Shown here one piece after another: positions 26,898 through 34,879 of a DNA stretch of 64,000 bases. Each line of letters opens with the position of its first letter. The stretch's first letter is position 1. The stretch covers positions 62,001 to 126,000 of the forward strand of contig JARUKZ010000004.1 of NCBI GenBank assembly GCA_029688955.1. The letters run 5' to 3'. A program made the position numbers and the translations under genes. The notes under the pieces are model-generated. The model was not told where the DNA came from. It did not search any database and saw nothing but the letters and a program-made list of their open reading frames with translations. The stretch comes from Chitinispirillales bacterium ANBcel5. Lineage in GTDB: Bacteria > Fibrobacterota > Chitinivibrionia > Chitinivibrionales > Chitinispirillaceae.

Positions 26898-28055
26898 TTA
26901 TGAGATATCTGTACCATCATTGCTTTGGCCGATTCTAAAGATCACAAACTCAGCAGGCTTGGCTGGCGCAACCCCAATAACTGTGACAACCATTCCTGCA
27001 TCGATTGTTTCCTGAGGGTTAGTTTCGTTGTCACATTTAACAAAATATGCCTGCTCAGGGGTAGTGCCCTTAAGTGCACCCTGGAGCCACAATCTATAGA
27101 GGAATGCTTCAACATTTCTTCTTATCGATTTCCACAGCACTTCTGTGTTTGGCTCAAACACAACCCATTTTGTACTTGCGGCGATTGATCTTTGAACCAT
27201 AGTCATCAGCCTGCGAACATTGATATATCTCCACTCACCGGCACCGGGAGCCAGAGTTCGTGCTCCCCACACTCTAATTCCTTCACCCGAGAAGGATCGA
27301 ATGCAGTTTACACCGTTTACATTTAGTTCACTTTGTTCACTGTGGGTAATTTTATAAGCAAGATTAAGTGCACCATTCACAATTACATTGGCTGGTGCTT
27401 TATGAACACCACGGCGGGTATCGGTTTTGGCGTAGATTCCTGCAACATGCCCTGAAGGGGGAACCATTACGGTCGAGACAGGATCGAAGGGGTCGGTAAT
27501 CTCTATCCAGGGAAAGTAAAATCCACCAAACCCCCGGTCTGTTTGCCTGGGTTTTGCGCCATCGGTACCATCGGGAGTTGCTACTTTGAGCAGTGATCGC
27601 AACGATTCGACCTTTTCGGGAGAATCCAGTATGGCAAATCTGTCCTCCAGCCTTTCGCAGTGAGTAAGCATCGCATCGTATGTTTGCGCATCAGTGAAAC
27701 CCGGGGCTGCGACTATGGCGATATTATCTATCTCCTCAAACAGAGCAAGCCCTTTTCTCCCTTCTCCTTCACCCAGTATCGTTTTATCATTACCTATATT
27801 GACAATATGACACATGGAGCCGCCATTCTGAAAGAAGCCAAAGACCGCATGTGATAGGTCTGTGCTATTTTTTTCCTCTGAAACAAATTCCTGCTGAAAC
27901 TGCGTCCAGTTTGCGATCTGAACAGCTTTGTGTACATTTTTTGTTCTATCCGGTGCTACTCCAATAAAACCGGCTGTGCTGGTTCCGACTGCTTCTATTG
28001 GTTTTGCTCCGGAGGATACCTCTTCAATAAATACTCCCGGCGTTCGGTAATTCAT
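26898..28055 (-). CDS. Contractile sheath protein
   Basis: A 385-aa sheath subunit. The start MNYRTPGVFIEEVSSGAKPIEAVGTSTAGFIG is the family signature. Later come YFPWIEITDP, PPSGHVAGIYAKTDTRRGVHKAPAN, GEGIRVWGARTL and WRYINVRRLMTMVQRSI, conserved in phage and eCIS sheaths. The length fits a minimal sheath without large surface insertions. Only one sheath gene is seen, where Afp has three. It follows the DUF4255 gene with no gap (28056/28055). Confidence 0.95.
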   Translation of the reverse strand: MNYRTPGVFIEEVSSGAKPIEAVGTSTAGFIGVAPDRTKNVHKAVQIANWTQFQQEFVSEEKNSTDLSHAVFGFFQNGGSMCHIVNIGNDKTILGEGEGRKGLALFEEIDNIAIVAAPGFTDAQTYDAMLTHCERLEDRFAILDSPEKVESLRSLLKVATPDGTDGAKPRQTDRGFGGFYFPWIEITDPFDPVSTVMVPPSGHVAGIYAKTDTRRGVHKAPANVIVNGALNLAYKITHSEQSELNVNGVNCIRSFSGEGIRVWGARTLAPGAGEWRYINVRRLMTMVQRSIAASTKWVVFEPNTEVLWKSIRRNVEAFLYRLWLQGALKGTTPEQAYFVKCDNETNPQETIDAGMVVTVIGVAPAKPAEFVIFRIGQSNDGTDIS

Positions 28056-28781
28056 TTACACCTCCAGGGTTACTTTTAGCTTTACAGTGCCTTTATATTC
28101 TGTTTCTTCAACTTTTTTTACTTTTACTTTACGATCATTAATTTGGAACACTAACGATGATACTAACTCAGAAATGTTGCTAAATCCGGGTGTTTGAGTA
28201 ATTTTAAATGAGCCATCTTCAGAAGTCGATGTATAATAACTGATCTGTGGAATTGAAATTTGCACGCTCTTCCGGGGCTTTCCATTCTTATCAAAACAGT
28301 GACCTGATATGCGGGTTACAAATGCTGGTTTTATAACAAGGGGTTTTTTTACAAATTTTGCCTCAGGCAACGATAGTTTTTTTGCAATTGTAAGAGATAC
28401 CTGAAAACACGGGATTATAGGAATGTTTAAAACAGCCAGTTCCTGTGGAGTGGGAAACTTCGCATTAAGACTATGGTTTATAAGTGCTTCGAAGATCAGG
28501 TTATCTAATATTCTGCGTGCATTCGACAAATCATTATGCCATACTGTGATCAAATAATTCAGCGTCACTCTTATAGGTGTTTCAGGAAGAGAATCTCTCA
28601 TTGGAGCTGGTGTTATTGAATACAAGTAGGCGTTGATCACATCTTCCGGAAGTGCTGTAATAGGAGAACTGAAGGAGATCGAATCAGTCTTTGAAACAGT
28701 CGTGATCCATTCTTCTAAGAATTGATCTGATTCTTCTATAGAGCTAAAAAAAAGGTCACTCATCTTTTTTGAATTCTCCAT
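28056..28781 (-). CDS. DUF4255 (Pvc16-like) tail-terminator protein
   Basis: 241 aa. The N-terminal 130 residues resemble DUF4255: a helix, then VINAYLYSITPAPMRDS, IRVTLNYLITVWHND and RILDNLIFEALINH. In Afp/PVC particles Pvc16 caps the end of the tube and sheath. The C-terminal part (about 150-241) looks like a carboxypeptidase-regulatory or prealbumin-like beta domain (ISGHCFDKNGKPRKSVQISIP, TSEDGSFKI). It abuts the sheath gene and follows the membrane protein gene by 48 bp. Confidence 0.78.
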   Translation of the reverse strand: MENSKKMSDLFFSSIEESDQFLEEWITTVSKTDSISFSSPITALPEDVINAYLYSITPAPMRDSLPETPIRVTLNYLITVWHNDLSNARRILDNLIFEALINHSLNAKFPTPQELAVLNIPIIPCFQVSLTIAKKLSLPEAKFVKKPLVIKPAFVTRISGHCFDKNGKPRKSVQISIPQISYYTSTSEDGSFKITQTPGFSNISELVSSLVFQINDRKVKVKKVEETEYKGTVKLKVTLEV

Positions 28782-28829
28782 TTACCCTGGTTCTTGAACA
28801 ACAAACAGATGAAAATGAGAATACTTCAT

Positions 28830-29660
28830 TTAAAAAGGTTTTGTACCTCCGGAATGATAGGCTGCTTGTTCCAGTGGATTTCCAATGTTTTTACTGGGAT
28901 GCGCTATAAAAAAGTATCTGATATCGAAAGGGTTACTGGATAGCATCGAAGTTATTAATCCCCAAATACCACCAAGCAGCCAAAACGGGATAAACCAGTC
29001 ACGAAATATCATATATTGCCGGGTGTGGTAGAGTTCGTGCCCAAGCAGTGTTGAGAGATTGCCTTTCCATGTATTTACTGTAAATCCTAAAGTGGTGGCA
29101 AAGCTATAGTTTCCTCCAAAATTCCATTCGATATAGGGTGTTCCGCCCAGGAATCCAAGGCGGGTGTTGTTTCTAAAAATTGCAACCCATATCCCACTGA
29201 AAAGAAAGAATATTATAAGCGATACACCTGAGGTTATGAGAGTAAATGGAGCTTTAAGCGGAAAAATTAACAGTGACAACAAAAAACCCGCAGTATTCAT
29301 TGATTTACCGATTGTGAGAGCAAGCCTGTCCAGTAGTGCCGTGATTATTACTGCTGCAATCATAAATAATGCACTCCACTGATACAACACCATTCTGTTA
29401 GAAAAGTCCCTAATGCCTGCCACTGAAAACAATCCAAAGAGGCCATGTGAGAAAATTAGCATAAATTGATCAATAGCATGGGGGGCAGGTTCTGTTCCTG
29501 TCATGAAAAAGTAGCCAATACAAATTCCAGCAAAAATACAGAACAGAAGCTCACTCCAGTTAAAAGCCTGGGATATAAGCATATTGAGAAGAGTTGCCGC
29601 CACAAGAGTGCAAGGCCAGAGAATCAAAATTACGAAAAGGTAATTATTCATGATCTCCAC
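28830..29660 (-). CDS. Polytopic membrane protein with HELYH motif
   Basis: 276 aa with about six membrane helices. Near residue 208 it has LLGHELYHTRQYMIF, a HExxH-like sequence followed by a helix; such GHExxHxxQY sequences occur in small membrane proteins that look like zinc proteases but often lack proof of activity. Its 48-bp distance to the DUF4255 gene makes it the first gene of the injection-system operon. It could process or anchor a component of the system. Substrate and activity are unknown. Confidence 0.72.
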   Translation of the reverse strand: MEIMNNYLFVILILWPCTLVAATLLNMLISQAFNWSELLFCIFAGICIGYFFMTGTEPAPHAIDQFMLIFSHGLFGLFSVAGIRDFSNRMVLYQWSALFMIAAVIITALLDRLALTIGKSMNTAGFLLSLLIFPLKAPFTLITSGVSLIIFFLFSGIWVAIFRNNTRLGFLGGTPYIEWNFGGNYSFATTLGFTVNTWKGNLSTLLGHELYHTRQYMIFRDWFIPFWLLGGIWGLITSMLSSNPFDIRYFFIAHPSKNIGNPLEQAAYHSGGTKPF

Positions 29661-29832
29661 TCAAAAAGATTTTAATTTTAAAAACGATTTAAAAAACAGG
29701 TGAAATCTGAGAATCGAAAACAAAGAGAAATGAAACGATCGGAGAGAAAAACTAGGATGTGACTGATTGTATACTACAATATCTGTTATATAACAGGATT
29801 AAAGCAATAAAAAAATAAAAAAGTGCAGTAAA
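29661..29832 (-). promoter_or_regulatory. Upstream region of the injection-system operon with two palindromes
   Basis: A perfect 14-bp palindrome CTGTTATATAACAG lies at 29783-29796. Three bases away is a second inverted repeat, ATTGTA (29766-29771) and TACAAT (29775-29780). Both lie 105-140 bp upstream of the first gene of the minus-strand operon and look like operator sites or part of its promoter. The surrounding DNA is AT-rich and has no gene. Confidence 0.45.
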
Positions 29833-29950
29833 GAATGGTTAACTCGGTCTTTTTATCTGACGGAGAATTTAAAGGGTTAAAACTGAAACTACTGTACATC
29901 AGCAGGTACGTACGGTAGTGTGAGAGGCGTATGCGGTTGAGCAATATCCC
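29833..29950 (+). pseudogene. Relic of a third group II intron 3' end
   Basis: TCGGTCTTTTTATCTGACGG aligns with the maturase end of the intron at 14.4 kb, TCGGCCTGTTTAATTTGATGG. A domain V hairpin (29888-29919) follows: ACTACTGTA pairs with TACGGTAGT, with the CG bulge and the GGTA upper-stem strand kept. Then TGTGAGAGGCGTATGCGG resembles the start of domain VI. The bases differ from the intact copy at paired positions but pairing is kept. The 5' part of the intron is absent. Bases 29951-30083 hold no further gene. Confidence 0.72.
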
Positions 29951-30083
29951 TTCATGGCTTTTTCCAAATCCCCGCCAAAACATCTGAAAAACTTCCTAAA
30001 TATTAGCCATCAGTGGTCGTAATTACCAAGAAATTACTGACCCATAAAAGATTGTTATACTGTGTCACAGGAAAGGATTCCGG

Positions 30084-30566
30084 ATGTATAAATTTTTGAT
30101 AATGGCTTTACTTGCACTGTACCCCATGGTGAAGATGGGATATTCTCAGGACACTGGCTCAGAGAAACTTCCTCAGGAAATTCTTAATTACTATTCAAAT
30201 TATAATTATCTCTCTGGTATCAGGGCTGGCACACGATCACCAGACTCTACGATGCCCTCTGTTGAACAAATTGAATCAGAATTGATTGAATCAACACAGA
30301 TTAAACAGTATAGAGGAAAAAGTGTTATTTCACCACCGGATGTTGGTGCAAAGGGCTCCGTTCTTCAGGCAAATAATCAGCTCAAAATAAGGCGGTATCA
30401 AATCGAAGATGACCAGATTACAGTGCATCTTAGATCCTATCCACTACGAAGCCATATGGCTTTTAACCGGGATGAACCTTTCCCCGGATCAAATCAGATC
30501 CACAGATGGCACAGGGACCAGGACGGCAACTGGATAAGGGAAGCAGCAATTATTGAGCAACTATAG
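30084..30566 (+). CDS. Unrecognised secreted or periplasmic protein
   Basis: 160 aa. The first 21 residues form a signal peptide (MYKFLIMALLALYPMVKMGYS). The mature part is hydrophilic, with a region rich in Ser, Thr and Glu (PSVEQIESELIESTQIKQYRG) and a basic C-terminal third (RWHRDQDGNWIRE). It has no recognised family. AGGAAAGG precedes the ATG. It stands alone on the plus strand and converges on panB through a shared hairpin. Confidence 0.65.
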   Translation: MYKFLIMALLALYPMVKMGYSQDTGSEKLPQEILNYYSNYNYLSGIRAGTRSPDSTMPSVEQIESELIESTQIKQYRGKSVISPPDVGAKGSVLQANNQLKIRRYQIEDDQITVHLRSYPLRSHMAFNRDEPFPGSNQIHRWHRDQDGNWIREAAIIEQL

Positions 30567-30579
30567 TTGTAGTGCTCTG

Positions 30580-30610
30580 GAATCTCAGGAAATCAGTTTC
30601 CTGAGATTCT
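30580..30610. terminator. Hairpin between the secreted protein gene and panB
   Basis: GAATCTCAGGAAA (30580-30592) is perfectly complementary to TTTCCTGAGATTC (30597-30609), a 13-bp stem with a 4-base loop. A short T-rich stretch follows on the plus strand. It overlaps the last codons and stop of panB, so it probably acts mainly for the plus-strand gene. Confidence 0.7.
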
Positions 30611-31412
30611 TTAATTCATCCTCGTTTAAGTGTAAACAGTGACTATCCGTGGGGAATGTCCTTGATTCAACTTCTTTACTATAGTTTTGAAAGCTTTGAA
30701 AAATATCGTCCTTAATATTTGCATAAGGTTTAACGTGCTTGAATACCTTAGGTGTCATTCCCAGCAGATCGTTTATCACCAATACCTGGCCATCGCATCT
30801 ATTTCCGCTACCAATACCGATCGTGGGTATAGAAATACTGTTTGAAATAATTTCAGCAACTTCCAGAGGTATTTTTTCCAACACTATAAGAACTGATCCT
30901 GCTCGTTGCAGTTCAAGGGCACTCTGTAAAAGTTCGTATGCCTGAGTAGCGCTTTTACCAAATGTACGTGGTATACCATCATGAATTTGAGGATTGTAGC
31001 CAATATGTGCACATACCTTTATACCTGCTTGGCTAAGCTCTTTAACAATGTTTACCTTCTCAGCCCATCCTTCAATTTTTATGCAATCTGCACCACATTC
31101 CAAAAGACGTTTTGCATTAGACAGGGCAGAGGAAACGGTTCCAGTTGATCCAAAGGGCAGGTCTGCAATCAAAAAAGCGGAATTAATTGCACGTTTCACA
31201 GCTTTAAGATGGTGAGCGATATCATGAATAGTGACTTCCCTTTCGCTTTGATACCCAAGAACATTAGTCCCCAGGCTGTCTCCAACAAGAATGCTGTCTA
31301 TATGGGCCTGTTCAGCTAATTGGGCAGTAGGGTAATCGTATGCTGTTACCATAGTAATTGGCACACGATTTATTTTTTTTTCTTTAAGATAATCGGCGGT
31401 TTTTTTTGACAT
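30585..31412 (-). CDS. panB: 3-methyl-2-oxobutanoate hydroxymethyltransferase
   Basis: A 275-aa cytosolic enzyme of pantothenate synthesis that transfers a hydroxymethyl group from methylene-tetrahydrofolate to 2-oxoisovalerate. Family sequence is clear: MVTAYDYPTAQLAEQAHIDSILVGDSLG, AFLIADLPFGS, ADCIKIEG, VCAHIGYNPQ and TIGIGSGNRCDGQVLVINDLLG. The ATG at 31412 is preferred because CTGGAG lies just upstream; an ATG two codons earlier is in frame. No panC is next to it, so the pathway genes are scattered. Confidence 0.95.
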   Translation of the reverse strand: MSKKTADYLKEKKINRVPITMVTAYDYPTAQLAEQAHIDSILVGDSLGTNVLGYQSEREVTIHDIAHHLKAVKRAINSAFLIADLPFGSTGTVSSALSNAKRLLECGADCIKIEGWAEKVNIVKELSQAGIKVCAHIGYNPQIHDGIPRTFGKSATQAYELLQSALELQRAGSVLIVLEKIPLEVAEIISNSISIPTIGIGSGNRCDGQVLVINDLLGMTPKVFKHVKPYANIKDDIFQSFQNYSKEVESRTFPTDSHCLHLNEDELKNLRKLIS

Positions 31413-31501
31413 AAACATCTCCAGAAAAGCATTGAAATATACATAATGGCGTCTGGAGATGGGAATAATGGTAGTGTCAAGGGTACATTGATTTAATGAG
31501 T

Positions 31502-31663
31502 TTATCGAGTAGTGTCAGAACCGAAAATTGCCTCTTCTAACTCTGGTGCATTGATAGAATCGGATCCAAAGCCACCTCCGCAGCCGGAAAAAACCACAGT
31601 AAGCCATAAAAGAATTAGTGAAGAGGTGCACAAAACGAAACGTAGGAGATTTTTAAAGCTCAT
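31502..31663 (-). CDS. Small 53-aa lipoprotein overlapping the PEGA protein gene
   Basis: An ATG at 31663 opens a 53-codon frame to TAA at 31502. The protein has a basic start (MSFKNLLRF), a hydrophobic run and F-S-G-C-G-G-G, a lipobox with Cys28, leaving a mature acidic peptide of 26 residues ending SDTTR. A very strong ribosome-binding site (GGAGGAGGAG) lies directly upstream, inside the Arg codons at the end of the upstream gene. The two genes overlap by 11 bp, so translation is coupled. It may be a small partner lipoprotein of the envelope protein; no family is recognised. Confidence 0.7.
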   Translation of the reverse strand: MSFKNLLRFVLCTSSLILLWLTVVFSGCGGGFGSDSINAPELEEAIFGSDTTR

Positions 31664-33581
31664 CTCTCCTCCTCCTTGGTGGTGAGAAGTTTAACTGTAA
31701 CCCCAGTTGAAGAATATGCCATCTGGTGCGCAATGTTTGGCCGAAGGGAAATTTTACTTTTGCATATAAAGCGGGCATTACAGGAAGATCGGTAAAAAGG
31801 TCCCTTTTGACCTGTATTTCATGAAAAAAGAAATCATTATCGAAAGTTACATTGTGGAACTCTCCATCATTTTCGCTTTGTAGTTGCTCTATAATGATAT
31901 CTTCCCACTGATACCCTAACGCATAAATGAGTGTAAAACGGTTGAGCTGATATCTGACTCCCAATGAAACGGCGGTGCTGGGAAGGTAGATTGTTGGTTG
32001 AATTCCTGCCAGGGAGTCTTGATATACAAGGTAATTGTCTGATGGTGTTTGTAACCTTAGGGTGTCGCTTCTTGAGTACCTGAGCCCTGAAGACCATTGC
32101 CCCAGTTCAAGCTGTGCTATCAGTCCTCTCCAGGAAACATGGAAAATGTTTCCGGCAGCTATACCTCTGTAGTTATTGACCATTGCCGCCCGGCCACCGG
32201 TAAAAGTGGAGATAAAATCACCAAACTGTCTTCTGGTTGGATTACGGTTAATAGTGCTCACAAGAGAAATGCCAAAGGTTAGCGAGTCAGACCTGACATA
32301 CTCTTCTACTTCTGCCATCTTTAAAGCAAAAGCATCCCGAAAACGTAATGTAGGGCACCCAAAATATAATCCATATACATCCGGACAACGGTCAACAGAA
32401 TCAGGAAACCCATCCTTATCTCGGTCAAAATCTGAGCCAAGAGTGAGTTGCAGGTGGGTGATTACATCCGGCTGAACCAGAATTCTTCTAAATTTTGTAT
32501 CATAGCCTCTTTTGCTTGCAGTAAGGCTGTGTAGGCCGGTTTTAAGTTCCAGAGTTTGTTTACCTGCATTACAGGGCACTCCCTCTATGCACACTAAAAC
32601 ATCTTCAGGAAAAGTAGAAATTTTTACAGTGCCATAGAGCCGTGAATAGGGGATATTGAAATAGGATACCTTTCCACCTTTGATGGTTACAGTTGTATCT
32701 ATACTCCTGTATCTGCTACCCCCATCCCAGCGTACCCTGTGTTCACCATCAAGGAGTTTAAAAGAGTGACCCCTGAAAGTAGAATCACCTATCACAAATG
32801 GAGTATCAACCGGGGGATAGGGAATTACCAGTAACCCATGTTGTTCTTCTCCAATGATATGCAGAGTATCGAAATCAGATATCAGCTCGAATGAGGCACT
32901 TACAATGCTATCCTGGTAAACATTTATTTGTCGTCTGTTGAAATTATGCTTGGGAAGAAAAAGTTCAACTTCGTAAGTTCCTGGAATCAGATTTTCCAGT
33001 GTGTATGGCGTTTTAAGCCCGGTTTTTTTGCCAGAGAGGTACACATCAGCACCTGGCGGATTGGAGGTCAAAAAAAGAGAACCGGCAGGGCGGGTATTTG
33101 ATCCTTTGAGGTTGTGCCAGTGCTGATCTCTGACAAAGAAAATGTCGCTATGCGCCATAACATAGATGCGCTGGTTATCAAAATAAACTTTTTCAATGTC
33201 CAGGCTGTGGTTGTCGGTGATATTTTGGTAAAATTTATACGTTACTATGTTCTGGAAATTGCTCCAGGCTGGGATATCAAAGCTGTAAAAGGGGGGAAAG
33301 GTATTAAAAGCATTTGTATCGATATATCCCTTATAGAGTTTATATCTCCCCTCTTCTTTTACTCTTACTACAAGCTCGCCCGGATTAATAGATCTTGGGA
33401 TGCCGGAGAGTTCGGTGAGTGGTGCCGAACCTTCATTTTTAATCAGCATATCACGCGGTCGTGCAGAGTCTTCAGGTTCAGACTCAAATGAGGCTATCCT
33501 AAAGGGGTTTATTGGCTGAGAATCAGCTAATGAGATTAGTAAAATAATTAACAGACAGAGTATTTTTGTCATAATGGCCAT
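31653..33581 (-). CDS. PEGA-domain and TSP3-repeat envelope protein
   Basis: 642 aa with a signal peptide (cleavage near ADS-Q). After a beta-rich N-terminal domain come PEGA modules: GSLFLTSNPPGADVYLSGKKTGLKTPYTLENLIPGTYEVEL (about 165-210), and another near VKISTFPEDVLVCIEGVP. A thrombospondin type 3 Ca-binding repeat (DFDRDKDGFPDSVDRCPD, about 395-412) leads into a C-terminal region with barrel-like strands ending LGLQLNF. The frame ends RRRRDEL. The TSP3 then barrel-like order resembles OmpA-related envelope proteins, but in reverse. An ATG three codons later is a possible start. It is probably an outer-membrane protein with ligand- or wall-binding modules. Confidence 0.78.
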   Translation of the reverse strand: MAIMTKILCLLIILLISLADSQPINPFRIASFESEPEDSARPRDMLIKNEGSAPLTELSGIPRSINPGELVVRVKEEGRYKLYKGYIDTNAFNTFPPFYSFDIPAWSNFQNIVTYKFYQNITDNHSLDIEKVYFDNQRIYVMAHSDIFFVRDQHWHNLKGSNTRPAGSLFLTSNPPGADVYLSGKKTGLKTPYTLENLIPGTYEVELFLPKHNFNRRQINVYQDSIVSASFELISDFDTLHIIGEEQHGLLVIPYPPVDTPFVIGDSTFRGHSFKLLDGEHRVRWDGGSRYRSIDTTVTIKGGKVSYFNIPYSRLYGTVKISTFPEDVLVCIEGVPCNAGKQTLELKTGLHSLTASKRGYDTKFRRILVQPDVITHLQLTLGSDFDRDKDGFPDSVDRCPDVYGLYFGCPTLRFRDAFALKMAEVEEYVRSDSLTFGISLVSTINRNPTRRQFGDFISTFTGGRAAMVNNYRGIAAGNIFHVSWRGLIAQLELGQWSSGLRYSRSDTLRLQTPSDNYLVYQDSLAGIQPTIYLPSTAVSLGVRYQLNRFTLIYALGYQWEDIIIEQLQSENDGEFHNVTFDNDFFFHEIQVKRDLFTDLPVMPALYAKVKFPFGQTLRTRWHILQLGLQLNFSPPRRRRDEL

Positions 33582-33688
33582 TTGCTCATTTTTATTATTC
33601 GTTCGCTATTCGCTATAAGTTAAATAGCAATACCGGTACCTTTTCTAACCCCTTACTTAGGATTGGTGGGTATTTAATCCCCATAGGT

Positions 33689-34825
33689 TTACCCATATCC
33701 AAGTGACTCAATGATTTCTGCGACAGTTGTTGACGGTTTTTTCTCACCAAGTATGTTATTTAATTTATAAAGCTCACTGGCACAATTATAATAAATTGAA
33801 GGTTTTTTTACCAACTTGAGTATCTTTGAAGCCATTTTTTCTGGTTCGGTTTCATTTTGTATACACTCGGGCACAATTTCTCTGCCGGCAATTATATTTG
33901 GTAGTCCAATATGTGGAATGGTTATCAGAGATTTCAATATGTGGTAATTCAAAGTAGAAGTTCTGTATGCAACTACCATTGGTACTCCAAGGAGTGCGCA
34001 TTCCAAAGATGCAGTACCGCTTGTGACCAGAGCTAAATCCGACTGGCTCAATTGCTGGCGCAGTGGACCGGAGAACAATTCAATAGTATCAATTTCAGAA
34101 ACAGAAGAAAAGTGCGAATCGTGCAATCCCGGACATTTTGAAACGGTAATAATCGTCTGTGGATACTGTTTTTTTACAATCAAAGCTGCTTTTATCATAG
34201 GATTAAGCATTTTTGACACTTCCTGGCTACGGCTACCAGGTACAATCGCCAATCTAAGTGGCTGATCTGCAGTAGGGGCCGTTTTGGGAGAAGTGAGTGA
34301 ATATCCCTCTTCAGCATTTGCTTCAATGAGAGGATTACCAACAAAGCTTACAGGAGCTTTATATTGTTTAAAAAAGTTAACCTCAAACGGAAAGATCACC
34401 GCAATGTGTGATGCTTGGGTTCCCAGCGTTTTGGCTCGCTTTTTTTTCCATGCCCAAACCATAGGAGCGATGAAATAAAGAACCGGAATGTTTAACTTTT
34501 TTGCTTCTTTCATTACAGGCATATTGAAGCCAGGGTAATCCACACAAACCAGGACATCCGGACGTCTCTGCTTTAGTGCATTTACCATCTGACGTTTTGC
34601 TTTGAGGAAAAAGCCTATGTGTTTGGCTACCTCTACAAACCCCATCTTATTAAACGGAGCGAAAGGAAATAGTGGTTCAAATCCTTCCCTTTGCATATTC
34701 GGGCCACCAATTCCCCAGGTTTTTAGTCCTTCAGATCGTTTTAGAAGTTCTTTGATTACAGGCGCACAATGTAAGTCACCGGATGGGTCTCCGGCTATAA
34801 ATGCAATTGAACGAGGTGAAGCCAT
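33689..34825 (-). CDS. lpxB: Lipid-A-disaccharide synthase
   Basis: A 378-aa GT19 glycosyltransferase that joins UDP-diacylglucosamine and lipid X to the lipid A disaccharide at the inner membrane. Family features: FIAGDPSGDLHCAPVIKEL, KTWGIGGPNMQREGFEPLF, FNKMGFVEVAKH, VDYPGFNMPVMKEA, APMVWAWKKKRAK, FVGNPLIE and PGSRSQEVSKMLNPM, then TSGTASLECALLGVPMVVAYR. Length is normal. Its presence shows a lipid A-bearing outer membrane. The next gene downstream is the PEGA protein, 107 bp away. Confidence 0.96.
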   Translation of the reverse strand: MASPRSIAFIAGDPSGDLHCAPVIKELLKRSEGLKTWGIGGPNMQREGFEPLFPFAPFNKMGFVEVAKHIGFFLKAKRQMVNALKQRRPDVLVCVDYPGFNMPVMKEAKKLNIPVLYFIAPMVWAWKKKRAKTLGTQASHIAVIFPFEVNFFKQYKAPVSFVGNPLIEANAEEGYSLTSPKTAPTADQPLRLAIVPGSRSQEVSKMLNPMIKAALIVKKQYPQTIITVSKCPGLHDSHFSSVSEIDTIELFSGPLRQQLSQSDLALVTSGTASLECALLGVPMVVAYRTSTLNYHILKSLITIPHIGLPNIIAGREIVPECIQNETEPEKMASKILKLVKKPSIYYNCASELYKLNNILGEKKPSTTVAEIIESLGYG

Positions 34826-34879
34826 AGTGTATCCATTTTAAATCACAGCAAAATTACTACAGTAAAATATAGTCTTTGG

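Noticed and set aside
29888..29919. A tRNA-like or terminator hairpin.
   Set aside because: The CG bulge and stem lengths match group II domain V and there is no T-run or cloverleaf.
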